NCBI RefSeq assembly: GCF_005696555.1
Contig: NZ_CP040005.1
Location: 1,922,001-1,986,000 of the forward strand
Length of the DNA stretch: 64,000 nucleotides
DNA from: Actinomyces sp. oral taxon 171 str. F0337
GTDB lineage: Bacteria > Actinomycetota > Actinomycetes > Actinomycetales > Actinomycetaceae
Direction of reading: 5' to 3'
The translations under genes and the position numbers were made by a program. A model generated the notes under the pieces. That model did no database searches and had not been told where the DNA came from. It worked only from the letters and a program-made list of their open reading frames with translations. Positions within the stretch are counted from its first letter, which is position 1. Each line of letters starts with the position of its first letter. This document shows, one piece after another, positions 36,968 through 45,685 of the stretch.

Positions 36968-37512
36968 CTGGCCTCCTCCGCCTCTCCGCGTCCGGGGAAC
37001 AGGCCACCGGGCGGGGCCAGCGTCACCGTGCCGGCCTCAGGGTCGATGGCCGGCACGAGCGCTGCGACGAAGGGCACAGCCACATCGTCCCCCTCGGGGG
37101 TGGTGACCACGAGTCGGTCCTGGGCGACGCCGGGCTCCAGGTCAGTGACCTCCCCCAGGTCCTCACCGGAGACGCTCAGCGCCCGCAGGCCGACGAGCTC
37201 GTGGCGGTACCAGGACTCGTCCGAGTCCTCAGAGTCCTCTCCGCCGGGGGCGTCGTCGTCGGTCTCGACCAGGAGCCTCACGCCCCGCAGGGCCTCGGCG
37301 GCCGTGCGGTCGCGCGCCTGCTCGAAGGCCGCGAACCAGCGGAAGCCGTCGAAACGCAGACGGCTGACCGTCAAAGGACCCGCGTGGGCCGGCTCCGTGG
37401 GGACAGTGGTTCCGGGTGCGAGACGCCCCTCGGGGTCATCGGTACGGATCTCGAGACGCACCTCGCCCTTGAGGGCATGGGCGGGACCGATGACAGCAAG
37501 GGTGAGCAGCAC
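36964..37512 (-). CDS. rimM: ribosome maturation factor RimM
   Basis: A 182-residue protein that assists 30S head assembly around S19. The N-terminal barrel reads [20 protein letters not shown] and the PRC-barrel half contains [20 protein letters not shown] and [23 protein letters not shown] 37512 follows CCAGGAGAACAG. The stop overlaps the trmD start by four bases. A long spacer with a terminator-like hairpin separates it from khpA-rpsP. Confidence 0.95.
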   Translation of the reverse strand: MLLTLAVIGPAHALKGEVRLEIRTDDPEGRLAPGTTVPTEPAHAGPLTVSRLRFDGFRWFAAFEQARDRTAAEALRGVRLLVETDDDAPGGEDSEDSDESWYRHELVGLRALSVSGEDLGEVTDLEPGVAQDRLVVTTPEGDDVAVPFVAALVPAIDPEAGTVTLAPPGGLFPGRGEAEEAR

Positions 37513-37815
37513 CTGTTCTCCTGGGATCGGGGCATGGAAAGGCTTGGCCGGAAGGTCTGATTATCTGACGCCAACCTACCGCGCCCCGGTCTGCGTTCCC
37601 ATCGGCCACGGGGATGAGGTGGGGCACCGATGGCGTGAGGTTGGCCAACTCGATGCAGACCTTCCTCCTGTCGGCGGCGGTCGTCATGCTCGCGACGCTG
37701 GGCGCGCAGCCCCAGGAGGACGACGGTGCCCGGCCCCCTCACGGGGACCGGGCACTCGTGGTGATCGATCAGATCGGCCGAGGCGGTCTGCTGCTCCGAC
37801 CTGAAGGCCCTGCGT
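37513..37815. other. 303-base spacer between khpA and rimM
   Basis: No convincing gene. It holds the hairpin at 37726-37755 and presumably the promoter of the rimM-trmD-lepB transcript. Short open frames on both strands lack ribosome-binding sites and family features. Confidence 0.5.
37726..37755 (-). terminator. hairpin after khpA
   Basis: GTGCCCGG (37726-37733) pairs with 37748-37755; after one mismatch, CCCC pairs with GGGG across a 4-base loop. It lies 60 bases beyond the khpA stop on the minus strand, so it probably ends the rpsP-khpA transcript. Confidence 0.6.
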
Positions 37816-38052
37816 TCAGCGGCGGTCGGTGTCGACGACGTCGACGCGCACCGGCGAGTCCGCCAGCGCTCCGACCACTGTGCGCAGTGCTCGAGCAGTA
37901 CGGCCCGAGCGGCCGATGACTCGGCCGAGGTCCTCGGGGTTGACCCGTACCTCCAGCAGGTCGCCGCGGCGCAGCGACCGGGAGGTGACGGTGACGTCGT
38001 CAGGGTTGTCGACGATGCCCCGTACGAGGTGCTCGAGGGCGTCGGCCAGCAT
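37816..38052 (-). CDS. khpA: KhpA-type KH-domain RNA-binding protein
   Basis: A 78-residue single KH domain protein, the family's normal size. It begins MLADALEHLVRGIVDNPDDV and contains the KH signature VIGRSGRTARALRTVVGALA (GxxG loop GRSG). ATG 38052 lies one base after the rpsP stop. KhpA binds RNA broadly and influences cell size and division in Gram-positive bacteria; it is regularly encoded between rpsP and rimM. A longer frame upstream inside rpsP is not used. Confidence 0.93.
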   Translation of the reverse strand: MLADALEHLVRGIVDNPDDVTVTSRSLRRGDLLEVRVNPEDLGRVIGRSGRTARALRTVVGALADSPVRVDVVDTDRR

Positions 38053-38053
38053 C

Positions 38054-38518
38054 TCAGGCCTCCTCGGCGGCGGCCTCATCGGAGGCCTGGTCCTCGACGG
38101 ACTCCTCGGCCTTGGACTCGGCGGCCTCCTCGTCGGCCTTGGCCTTGGCGGCGGCGGCCTTGCGCTTCTCAGCGTCGTCGGCGGCGGCCTTGACCGCGGC
38201 CTCCTTGGCGACCGCCGCGGCGTCGGCGTCCTTGACCTTGAGGGTGCTCTCCACACCCTTGAGGCCCTTGAACTGGTGATAGTCGCCGGTGATCTTGATC
38301 AGCTTGTAGACGGCGTCGGAGGGCTGAGCGCCCACACCGAGCCAGTACTGGACGCGCTCAGAGTCGATGCTGATGAGCGAGGGCTCCTGCATCGGGTCGT
38401 AGACACCGATCTCCTCGATGACACGGCCATCGCGCTTCTTGCGGGAGTCGAGGACGACGACCCGGTAGAAGGGGGCGAACTTCTTGCCCATGCGCTTGAG
38501 GCGAATCTTGACTGCCAC
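38054..38518 (-). CDS. rpsP: 30S ribosomal protein S16
   Basis: A 154-residue ribosomal protein starting at GTG 38518 ((V/M)[18 protein letters not shown]), preceded by CCAGGAGTTCAACCAA. The S16 fold covers residues 1-85, with [14 protein letters not shown] and [18 protein letters not shown]. The last 60 residues are an Ala/Lys/Glu-rich tail, as in many actinobacterial S16 proteins. The frame is open to 38821 upstream but without family features. It is separated from ffh, its usual neighbour, by transporter operons. Confidence 0.96.
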   Translation of the reverse strand: MAVKIRLKRMGKKFAPFYRVVVLDSRKKRDGRVIEEIGVYDPMQEPSLISIDSERVQYWLGVGAQPSDAVYKLIKITGDYHQFKGLKGVESTLKVKDADAAAVAKEAAVKAAADDAEKRKAAAAKAKADEEAAESKAEESVEDQASDEAAAEEA

Positions 38519-38876
38519 TTGGTTGAACTCCTGGTTCTGGATGGTTTGGCGCGCGCTGGTCCCCGGTGGGGTCAAGCAACGGTTTCCGGCGTGAGCCGAG
38601 ACGCGACCGGGGCCGGGAGAGGGACCGACGTCCGATCGAGTACAGCCGGACATTCTGCCAGAGCGTCGGACGACGTCGCCAGCCCGAGCCGGGACACCAC
38701 CCCAGCACTCGGTGCGAGATCGCCCACAGCCGGCGCGACACCCCGAGGCGAACCTACCGGTTGACAGGGCCAAGGTTGTCTGGTTCATTAGTCGACTAAT
38801 GAACCAGACAACCTGCGCCACCTGAACAGCAGCGGCGTCTGAACAGCACCAGTGGGACAGACAGGAGGTGATCTGG
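38519..38876. other. 358-base divergent region between rpsP and the GntR gene
   Basis: No gene seen. It contains the rpsP promoter and leader on the minus strand and, near its right end, the TTGACA box (38761-38766), the 42-bp palindrome and a strong AGGAGGTG ribosome-binding site for the GntR gene on the plus strand. Confidence 0.6.
38761..38814 (+). promoter_or_regulatory. promoter with 42-bp perfect palindrome (operator) for the GntR/ABC operon
   Basis: Bases 38773-38814 form a perfect 42-bp palindrome centred on GTCGAC (arm AGGTTGTCTGGTTCATTAGT). A consensus -35 box, TTGACA, lies at 38761-38766, so a -10 element at normal spacing would fall inside the left arm. The palindrome is 62 bases upstream of the GntR start. 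GntR/YtrA-type regulators bind inverted repeats at their own promoters, so autorepression is the simplest reading. In RNA the same sequence would fold to a near-perfect 19-bp hairpin. Confidence 0.8.
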
Positions 38877-39275
38877 ATGTCACGTCATTTCAAGGACTCA
38901 ACACCCATCTATCTCCAGATCGCAGAAGAGGTGCGCACCCAGATCCTCTCCGGAGACCTCTCGGATGGAGACCGGCTGACCTCCACTACTGAGTACGCCA
39001 CCCGGTACCGCATCAACCCCGCGACAGCGAACAAGGCCATCACGCTTCTGGTTGATGAAGGGCTCGTCGTCAAGCGGCGCGGCATCGGGATGTTCGTGGC
39101 ACTGGGCGCCGAGGAACGCCTGCGCAGCGAACGAGCCCGCACGTACGTGGACACCACTCTTGGTCCGGCCCTGCACACGGGGAGAGTCCTGGGACTGAGC
39201 GACAACGACCTGGTCGAGGCAGCACGAACCTACCTGAGGGACTCACCCATCAATCCGTTCAAGGAGCCAGCATGA
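38877..39275 (+). CDS. GntR-family regulator, YtrA-like
   Basis: A 132-residue regulator: a GntR winged helix ([58 protein letters not shown]) plus a short C-terminal dimer helix, the YtrA layout without a large effector domain. ATG 38877 follows AGGAGGTGATCTGG; a GTG nine bases earlier is part of the ribosome-binding site. It is first in an operon with two membrane proteins and an ABC ATPase and overlaps the next gene by ATGA. By family precedent it represses the operon until cell-envelope or antibiotic stress; the effector is unknown. Confidence 0.92.
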   Translation: MSRHFKDSTPIYLQIAEEVRTQILSGDLSDGDRLTSTTEYATRYRINPATANKAITLLVDEGLVVKRRGIGMFVALGAEERLRSERARTYVDTTLGPALHTGRVLGLSDNDLVEAARTYLRDSPINPFKEPA

Positions 39276-40042
39276 CCGTAGCGACCATGACGGACTCATC
39301 CGCCGACCCGTCCGCCACGTCATACGACGCGCACCACCGGACGACTCTTAGTCAACTCAGACCGGCACCAACAAGAGCAGTGCTGCGGATCTTCACCCTC
39401 GGCGCCTCCGTCAACCTTCTTGTCGGTACGGCAGTGCGGTTGACGCCCGATGATGCCAGGTTGTTCTACACGTACTCAGTAGTCCTTCTGGTGATCTCCG
39501 CCGTTCCCGCGCTCATCGTGCTGTTCTTCGGCGAGAACGCGGCGTCTCGTGAGCTCGCTGAACGGTATGCGGGCTTGACAGGGGCGGACATCTGGAGAGC
39601 GCACACAACCTCGGCACGGCAGATCCTTGCGATGAGCGTCCCCTATGCACTGATCTGCGCCGGGTGTGAGCTCATCATCGTCGGAGGTCACGCCGAGCCA
39701 GCCAATATCTGGTCCAACTTCTCAGCGCCCGTCAGATGGGCGCTCCTGCCAGGCGTCATCACACTGAGCTACTACCTAGGAGCAACCATGGGAGCCATTG
39801 AGCTGCGACACCCGATTCTCAGCGCCATCGTCAAGATATTCGTGCTAGCCACCTTCGATATTGGAATCCTCGCCTATGGCCTGCCTCGTGCAGCCCTCAC
39901 CCGCGAGGTCCACACCCCATCATCAGGGCCCCTCTCAGTCCCATCACTGACCACTTTCTCAGTTCAGTTCATTGCCGCAGTTCTCACCCTCGGAGCGATC
40001 ACTTGCCGTCAGCTGACCCTGAGAACACCACCACTGCGCTGA
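39272..40042 (+). CDS. six-helix membrane protein of the GntR-linked ABC transporter
   Basis: A 256-residue protein with about six hydrophobic segments (for example VLLVISAVPALIVLFFGE, YALICAGCELIIVGGH and QFIAAVLTLGAI). The first 40 residues are hydrophilic. Its ATG overlaps the GntR stop. No family motif is recognised, but position and topology suit an ABC-2-like permease subunit working with the ATPase 50 bases downstream. Base composition is lower in G+C than the flanking ribosomal genes. Confidence 0.75.
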   Translation: MTVATMTDSSADPSATSYDAHHRTTLSQLRPAPTRAVLRIFTLGASVNLLVGTAVRLTPDDARLFYTYSVVLLVISAVPALIVLFFGENAASRELAERYAGLTGADIWRAHTTSARQILAMSVPYALICAGCELIIVGGHAEPANIWSNFSAPVRWALLPGVITLSYYLGATMGAIELRHPILSAIVKIFVLATFDIGILAYGLPRAALTREVHTPSSGPLSVPSLTTFSVQFIAAVLTLGAITCRQLTLRTPPLR

Positions 40043-40091
40043 CCATCATCTGCACATCGCCGGGAACCACGATCAAGAGGACTGAAGGACC

Positions 40092-40919
40092 ATGATGAGC
40101 GCCTCACCATCTTCCACCCCTGTCTCGAGCCCCTCAAACTCTGACTCGCCATTGGAGGAGCAGGTGACGAGCAGCGGACTTTCCATAGAATTTTCCAACG
40201 CCGGCTACAGGCATCGTTGGGGGAACTGGTCGCTGCACAACATCACCCACACCTTCAAACCTGGAAGAATCACCGGGCTCCTGGGGAGAAACGGCTCAGG
40301 GAAGTCGACACTACTGGATCTGGCCGCCGGATTGCGTCGCCCAACAGAGGGAGCAGTGACGACATCAGGCATGGATATCATCGATAGCTCTGCGGCTCGG
40401 TCGTCGATTTGTCTGCTCGGAACGCGCAGGAGCCTCTTGGAACGCTCTCAGATCAAGGACTCGCTTGCCTTGTGGGAGGCTTCTCGACCGGGGTGGAGCC
40501 GTCAGGATGCCGAGCGCTATCTCACCTTGTTCGAGATACCGGCCACAACACGTCCGTCGCGACTGTCTTTCGGTCAGCGTTCCGCACTCGACGCCGTCTT
40601 CGCACTGGCATGCCACTGTCCCGTCCTGCTCCTGGATGAGATCCAGCTGGGCATGGATGCCGTGGTTCGACGCATGTTCTGGGAGGCCCTGCTCGACCTC
40701 TACGTACGGGAGCGCCCTACCATCATTATCTCTTCTCACGAGGTTGATGACATTGAGGACCTTGTGGAGGACGTCGTCGTCCTGCAGCACGGAACCATGA
40801 GCGCGGCGGCAAGCGCCGACGACCTGCGAGCCGCCGCCACCGCCCCCAACACCCCGCTGGCATCGCTGACTGATGCACTTGTGGACATGACGACCCCTGC
40901 GTCGGACACCACCAGTTAA
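40092..40919 (+). CDS. ABC transporter ATP-binding protein, YtrB-like
   Basis: A 275-residue ATPase. Walker A GRNGSGKS is at 65-72; the signature is RLSFGQRSALDA (159-163 LSFGQ, not the usual LSGGQ); Walker B is VLLLDE (Asp183, Glu184), the D-loop LGMDA, and the H-loop SSHEVDD. The altered signature and D-loop are typical of ATPases linked to GntR regulators in actinobacteria. The first 28 residues are Ser/Pro-rich. It lies between the two membrane proteins of the operon. The cargo cannot be inferred. Confidence 0.9.
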   Translation: MMSASPSSTPVSSPSNSDSPLEEQVTSSGLSIEFSNAGYRHRWGNWSLHNITHTFKPGRITGLLGRNGSGKSTLLDLAAGLRRPTEGAVTTSGMDIIDSSAARSSICLLGTRRSLLERSQIKDSLALWEASRPGWSRQDAERYLTLFEIPATTRPSRLSFGQRSALDAVFALACHCPVLLLDEIQLGMDAVVRRMFWEALLDLYVRERPTIIISSHEVDDIEDLVEDVVVLQHGTMSAAASADDLRAAATAPNTPLASLTDALVDMTTPASDTTS

Positions 40920-40989
40920 GACATGTCTGCGGCACATACTCTCGTAAGATCTCTCCGCGCAGAGCATTGGCTCTAGAAGGAGCAGGACC

Positions 40990-41748
40990 ATGCCCTCACT
41001 TATCCATTCTTCATTTCATGACCGTCTCACCATTGAAGAGAATGCCGACACAACGAGAACATCTTCTGGCATGTCAGGGGCAGTAGCCACCCCTCCTTCC
41101 ACCACAGGCGAATGGCTCCGAGCAGCCCGCATAGCAAGAGCACTACTGAAGAGATGGGTCACACCATTCTTTGCACTGCAGATCATCTGCATTCTGATCG
41201 TCATTTCCATCACCCCAATGGCTGACTCCTACGTGTATGCCGGATCGCTTCAGTTCATTGCCGGGGGCATCACGGTCGGGTTTGCGCTCTCCTTGACTGA
41301 ACGCTCTCTCCTGTTCGCAGGAGCTACCGCACAGACGATCTGGCGGATTACGATTGCCTGCGCGTGCGCGACCACCGCACTCATCGCCATCGGCATGGCT
41401 ATCTGCACCGCATTGGACATTGCAGTAGGGAACGTAAACGTCACCTATATCTACGTCATACAGTACACTGGAGTCGGACCTTACCTCTGGCTCCTCGTCC
41501 CCCTGGGGGCGTTCCCCGGATTCCTCGCATCCGTATGTGTGGGCATGGCGATCAGGCACTTGGGCCCATGGAGCATAACGTTCATCACGGCTTTAACAAT
41601 TCTGCTCATGAACCCCATCGTCTTTCTCGTCATTTCTCATGATTCTCACACTGGCCTCCTCGGGTATGTCTCCTACCTTCTGGTGGCAGCATTCCTCTAC
41701 CCATTCCTCCTGCGATTCATTCTGAGTCGACCTCGCAACGAGGAGTAA
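40990..41748 (+). CDS. second membrane protein of the GntR-linked ABC transporter
   Basis: A 252-residue protein with about six hydrophobic segments starting near residue 50 (FFALQIICILIVISI, FIAGGITVGFALSL, LLVAAFLYPFLLRFIL). Codon use is noticeably less GC-rich than in the rest of the window, which suggests acquisition. No motif identifies it further. It ends the operon; a 13-bp hairpin follows 20 bases later. Confidence 0.75.
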   Translation: MPSLIHSSFHDRLTIEENADTTRTSSGMSGAVATPPSTTGEWLRAARIARALLKRWVTPFFALQIICILIVISITPMADSYVYAGSLQFIAGGITVGFALSLTERSLLFAGATAQTIWRITIACACATTALIAIGMAICTALDIAVGNVNVTYIYVIQYTGVGPYLWLLVPLGAFPGFLASVCVGMAIRHLGPWSITFITALTILLMNPIVFLVISHDSHTGLLGYVSYLLVAAFLYPFLLRFILSRPRNEE

Positions 41749-41767
41749 GCCACTCACGACAGAACTC

Positions 41768-41798
41768 GGGGCGCTCCAGTACACCACTGGAGCGCCCC
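41768..41798 (+). terminator. terminator of the GntR/ABC operon
   Basis: A perfect 13-bp stem, GGGGCGCTCCAGT at 41768-41780 with its complement at 41786-41798, and a 5-base loop. It lies 19 bases after the last operon gene and 79 bases before the next ABC cassette. Confidence 0.75.
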
Positions 41799-41818
41799 TG
41801 TCATATGACACCTGTCAT
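41797..41818 (+). promoter_or_regulatory. candidate regulator site upstream of cassette 1
   Basis: CCTGTCAT occurs twice (41797-41804 and 41811-41818), and between them TGTCATATGACA (41799-41810) is a 12-bp palindrome. The arrangement suits a LuxR-type response-regulator site about 60 bases upstream of the ATPase start. The first repeat partly overlaps the preceding terminator stem, so this is tentative. Confidence 0.35.
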
Positions 41819-41876
41819 GCGGCAGCGGTGACAGCGCTCAGTACCGGGAGCCGCGGGCCGGCGGGAACCTGGCGCT

Positions 41877-42896
41877 ATGATCCGAACCACCGCAGCCCCC
41901 GTCACTCGCTCCCCGAGTTCCTGCCCTCAGGTCGGGCGCACAGCTCCAGCCCCCGCGATCAACTCCCGTGGTCTGCGTAAGACATTCGGGAGCATCGTCG
42001 CCGTCGACAACCTCGACCTGACCGTCCGGCCCGGAGAGGTGGTCGCCTTCCTGGGCCCCAATGGCGCGGGCAAGTCCACCACCCTCGACATGGTCCTGGG
42101 GCTGGCCCGGCCCGACGCCGGAACGATCGAGCTTCTGGGGACCTCCCCCAACCAGGCGGTCCAGGCTGGTCGCGTTGGTGTCATCTTCCAGGACGGCGGT
42201 CTTCTGGACGACTTCACCGTCGGGGAGACCCTGCGGGTCGTGGCCTCGATGCGACCCCGGCACTGCGACGGCGTCTCGCACGCTTCCAGGCTCGACGACG
42301 TCGTCGACCAGGCGAATCTTGGCCGGATCCTCACCCGCAGAGTGAGCCGCTGCTCGGGAGGCGAGCGCCAGCGCCTGCGCCTGGCCCTTGCTCTGCTGCC
42401 AGACCCCGACCTCCTCGTGATGGACGAGCCCACCGCCGGCATGGACGTCAGCGCCCGGATTGCCTTCTGGGAGACGATGCGCACCCAGACCCGGCGAGGT
42501 CGCACCATCCTGTTCGCCACCCACTACCTGGAGGAGGCGGCCTCCTTCGCCGACCGCATCGTCATCATCGCCCACGGCCGCCTGGTCGCCGACGGCAACG
42601 TCGATGAGATCCGAGCCCTGGGCGACGGCGCCCTGGTCACCGCCACCTGGCCCGGAATCTCCGAGGAAGCACTGGGTCAGCACCTGGCCGACTGCCCCGC
42701 GGCCAGCAGCATCCTGCACGCGGTCGTCCACGGTGAGCACGTGGAGCTGCGCACGACGGACTCCGACACCGTCACCCGCTGGCTGCTGAGCGCCACCCCC
42801 GCCGAGCACCTGGGTATCGGCGCCGCGAGCCTCAACGAGGTCTTCACCGCACTGACCTCCGGCGGCTCCGACGAAGCACCCCCGCCAACGCCTTAG
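41877..42896 (+). CDS. ABC transporter ATP-binding protein, cassette 1
   Basis: A 339-residue drug/lipid-exporter type ATPase (DrrA/NatA-like). It shows LGPNGAGKSTTLDMVLGL (Walker A), SRCSGGERQRLRLALALL (signature CSGGE), LLVMDEPTAGMDVSARI (Walker B and D-loop) and FATHYLEEAASFADRI (H-loop). A 100-residue C-terminal extension follows, common in this family. The first 28 residues are Pro/Ser-rich and the start is not firmly fixed. The permease gene follows after 50 bases. Confidence 0.93.
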   Translation: MIRTTAAPVTRSPSSCPQVGRTAPAPAINSRGLRKTFGSIVAVDNLDLTVRPGEVVAFLGPNGAGKSTTLDMVLGLARPDAGTIELLGTSPNQAVQAGRVGVIFQDGGLLDDFTVGETLRVVASMRPRHCDGVSHASRLDDVVDQANLGRILTRRVSRCSGGERQRLRLALALLPDPDLLVMDEPTAGMDVSARIAFWETMRTQTRRGRTILFATHYLEEAASFADRIVIIAHGRLVADGNVDEIRALGDGALVTATWPGISEEALGQHLADCPAASSILHAVVHGEHVELRTTDSDTVTRWLLSATPAEHLGIGAASLNEVFTALTSGGSDEAPPPTP

Positions 42897-42946
42897 CCCG
42901 CATCCTTCACCCTGACCACCATCACCACATGCATTGAGGCCACATC

Positions 42947-43825
42947 ATGACCGCGACACCCCAGGCAGCCTCCGATCTCTCCGCCTCCCCCGTGAGTCCC
43001 TCTGCCGGCAGCTCCGGCGGCCAGTCACACCGTTCGGGAGGACTCAGGCCCGCACGCCCTCTTCTGACCTACCTCTGGCTCGACCTCTACCGGAGCCTGC
43101 GCGAGCCGGCCAACCTCTTCTTCGTCATCGCCTTCCCTCTGGCGATGTACCTCGTCTTCGGCCGGTTGAACGCCTCCGCCGGGGACTACGGCCCACACGC
43201 TCACGGCAATGTCTCGGCATCGGTGATGCTCGCCATGGCCTCCTTCAGCGCCTGTCTGGGTGCCACGAGCGCCTCGGCGGCGGCCGCTGTCGAACAGTCT
43301 GCGGGCTGGGGCCGGCAGATGGCTGTCACCTCCCGGGGCCTGCGCGGCTACCTGGTGGTCAAGACCGGCACCGCGGTGGGAACCGCAGCTCTTCCCGTCG
43401 TCGTCGTGCTCACCGCCGGCGCACTGACGGACTCCCGGATGGAGGGCTGGGCCTGGGCCGCCAGTCCCCTCATCTGCCTGATCGGGGTCCTGCCCTTCGT
43501 CCTGTGGGGGCTGGCCGCCGGGATGTGGTTACCGTCCTCGGCATCGATCGGTATCGCGACCTCCCTGGTCTCCCTGTTCGCCTTCATCGGCAACACCTTC
43601 ATGCCCCTGAACCACACGCTCCTGAAGATCAGTCGCTTCACCCCGATGTACGGGTCGACGACGCTGGCCCGGTGGCCGCTGGGCGAGGGGTGGACCTACG
43701 TACCGGATCGACAGGCGGGCGTTCAGGACCCGTTGTGGATGCCATTGGCTAACCTGGTGGCGTGGACACTCATCTTCGGGCTGCTCGTGATCGGGGCCCG
43801 ACGCCGGGCGACCGGCCACCAATGA
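42947..43825 (+). CDS. ABC-2 type permease, cassette 1
   Basis: A 292-residue membrane protein with about six helices. The conserved N-terminal amphipathic start LLTYLWLDLYRSLREPANLF and the late HTLLKISRFTPMYGSTTLAR region are typical of ABC-2 permeases paired with DrrA-like ATPases. ATG 42947 follows GAGGCCACATC. Its stop overlaps the histidine kinase ATG (ATGA). Together with the upstream ATPase it should form an exporter for a lipid-like or antimicrobial compound. Confidence 0.9.
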   Translation: MTATPQAASDLSASPVSPSAGSSGGQSHRSGGLRPARPLLTYLWLDLYRSLREPANLFFVIAFPLAMYLVFGRLNASAGDYGPHAHGNVSASVMLAMASFSACLGATSASAAAAVEQSAGWGRQMAVTSRGLRGYLVVKTGTAVGTAALPVVVVLTAGALTDSRMEGWAWAASPLICLIGVLPFVLWGLAAGMWLPSSASIGIATSLVSLFAFIGNTFMPLNHTLLKISRFTPMYGSTTLARWPLGEGWTYVPDRQAGVQDPLWMPLANLVAWTLIFGLLVIGARRRATGHQ

Positions 43826-45063
43826 GCTCGGTGACGACAACGATGACGACATCGCAGCCCTCTGACAACGATGCTGCCGTAGAGACCTCAGCATCGCAGA
43901 AGGAAGGGTCCCGTTCCCGCTCCTGGCGCCGCTATCGCCGTCATATCGTCTGGGACGCCACGGTGTGGGTGCTCTTCCTGTTCATCCCCCTCGTCCAGCT
44001 TCTCCTCGGCTCCTTCGCCCAGTGGGAGCGTCTGCTGGGAATCGCCGGAGTCATGGGGTTCATCGTCGCCTACGTCTGGGCCTTCTCCATACAGGACCCC
44101 CAGGCGGTGCGGGCAGGGGATCCTCTTCCTGATCTCCCGATTCGTGCTCTTCTGGGTAAATTGGCGGGCCCGATTCTCTTCAGCATGATGGCACTGCCGG
44201 CTCTGGGCTGGTGGACCGCTTACTTCTTCCCCTTCTTCTGCTCGTTGATCCTGTTCTTCACAACGCTGCGTCGGGGACTCCCGACCGTTATCACCGCGGT
44301 CACTCTCTTGACGGCCGCCTCCCTGGCGTGGAACACGCATCCGGAGTCACGCTGGCTGGTGCTGGGCGCTGCGCTATCGGGACTGACCATCGTCATCGCC
44401 CGCATCGCGGTGGAGCTCCAGGAGCGCAGAGCATCCGCCGAGCGGGAGCTCGCCCTCGTCTCCCAGCGAGAGGAGCTCGGGCGCGATGTCCACGACATCC
44501 TGGGACACTCCTTGACGGTGCTCACTCTCAAGGCCGAGGTCGCCCGCCGGCTCATCGAGCGCGACCCGGCCGCCTCCTCCCGGGAGCTCGACGAGGTCAT
44601 CACCCTGGCCCGCGGGGCCCTAGCCGACGTGCGATCCACGGTGACACGCCTGCGGTCCCCAGACCTGGTCAGCCAGGTGGAGGCCACGCGTACCGCCCTG
44701 AGTGCCGCCCGGATCCGCGTGGATGTGACCGGCAGCGCCCAGGACATTCCCGAGCGGCAGCGAGTTGTGCTGGCCTGGGCCCTGCGCGAGGCCACCACGA
44801 ACGTCGTCCGGCACGCGCACGCCACCCATGTCACCGTGCACCTGGCACCGGGGCTGCTACGGGTGAGCGACGACGGTATCGGCCTGGCCGGTGACAAACC
44901 CGGCAACGGGTTGGAGGGCCTGCGCTCCCGCATTGAGCAGGAGGGCGGTTGCCTCACCATGACCAGTCCGATCAACCGTCGCACCGAATCGTCCGGCGCC
45001 GTCGACACAGACTCCACTGACGTGCAGTCCGGTGGAACCAGACTGGAAGTGAGGCTGCCGTGA
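43822..45063 (+). CDS. sensor histidine kinase (DesK/LiaS-like), cassette 1
   Basis: A 413-residue kinase. After a 40-residue Ser/Thr/Arg-rich N-terminus come about five to six hydrophobic segments (residues about 45-195) with no extracellular domain, the pattern of intramembrane-sensing kinases. The HisKA_3 dimerisation motif GRDVHDILGHSLTVL carries the phospho-accepting His224. The ATPase domain has LREATTNVVRHAHAT (N-box) and VSDDGIGLAGDKPGNGLEGL (G-boxes). I chose ATG 43822, overlapping the permease stop. Its stop overlaps the regulator start (GTGA). Confidence 0.93.
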   Translation: MSSVTTTMTTSQPSDNDAAVETSASQKEGSRSRSWRRYRRHIVWDATVWVLFLFIPLVQLLLGSFAQWERLLGIAGVMGFIVAYVWAFSIQDPQAVRAGDPLPDLPIRALLGKLAGPILFSMMALPALGWWTAYFFPFFCSLILFFTTLRRGLPTVITAVTLLTAASLAWNTHPESRWLVLGAALSGLTIVIARIAVELQERRASAERELALVSQREELGRDVHDILGHSLTVLTLKAEVARRLIERDPAASSRELDEVITLARGALADVRSTVTRLRSPDLVSQVEATRTALSAARIRVDVTGSAQDIPERQRVVLAWALREATTNVVRHAHATHVTVHLAPGLLRVSDDGIGLAGDKPGNGLEGLRSRIEQEGGCLTMTSPINRRTESSGAVDTDSTDVQSGGTRLEVRLP

Positions 45064-45671
45064 GCCCGATCCGCGTACTCATCGCCGACGACCAGGCCCT
45101 CGTGCGTGGAGCGCTGGCGACGCTTCTGGGGCTGGAGAGCGATCTGGAGGTCGTGGCCCAGGTGGGGCGGGGCGACGAGGTCCTGGAGGCGGTGCGCGAG
45201 CACGCCGTGGATGTGGCCCTGGTGGATATCGACATGCCGGGGCGCGACGGGCTGGCGGCCACCGCCGAGGTCGTCTCCTCCGAGACGTCGTGCAGGTGTC
45301 TCATTGTGACGACCTTCGGTCGCCCGGGCTACCTCTCACGGAGCATGGAGGCGGGGGCCGTGGGCTTCATCGTCAAGGACACCCCGCCTGAGGCGCTGGC
45401 TGATGCGATCCGCAAGGTTCATGCGGGTCTGCGGGTCATCGACCCCGAGCTCGCCCAGGAGTCAGTTCTGCTCGGACCCAATCCGCTGACCGACAGGGAG
45501 AAGGAGGTTCTGCTGGCGGCGGCCACGGGCGCGGACGCCCGAGAGATCGCCACGCGGCTGAGCCTGGGCGAGGGCACGGTGCGCAACTACCTATCCTCAG
45601 CGATCGCCAAGACCCACGCCCGTAACCGCACCGAGGCTGCCCGCACCGCCGAGACCAACGGCTGGCTGTGA
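45060..45671 (+). CDS. LuxR/NarL-type response regulator, cassette 1
   Basis: A 203-residue regulator with a receiver domain (IRVLIADDQALVRGALATLL; phospho-acceptor Asp56 in VALVDIDMPG; conserved Lys in FIVKDTPPEAL) and a C-terminal LuxR helix-turn-helix (LTDREKEVLLAAATGADARE, IATRLSLGEGTVRNYLSSAI). The GTG overlaps the kinase stop, and the pair is the cognate two-component system for the adjacent exporter. It ends 15 bases from the convergent ffh gene. Target promoter unknown, probably its own cassette. Confidence 0.94.
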   Translation: MSPIRVLIADDQALVRGALATLLGLESDLEVVAQVGRGDEVLEAVREHAVDVALVDIDMPGRDGLAATAEVVSSETSCRCLIVTTFGRPGYLSRSMEAGAVGFIVKDTPPEALADAIRKVHAGLRVIDPELAQESVLLGPNPLTDREKEVLLAAATGADAREIATRLSLGEGTVRNYLSSAIAKTHARNRTEAARTAETNGWL

Positions 45672-45685
45672 GCGGAGCCTGACTT

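Noticed and set aside
37371..37919. Small open frames in the khpA-rimM spacer as genes
   Set aside because: They overlap rimM or khpA, have no ribosome-binding site, and their translations are Arg/Pro/Gly-rich without any family feature.
38054..38518. Ala/Lys/Glu-rich tail of S16 as an unusual fusion
   Set aside because: Similar extended tails are common on actinobacterial S16 proteins, so I did not score it as novel.
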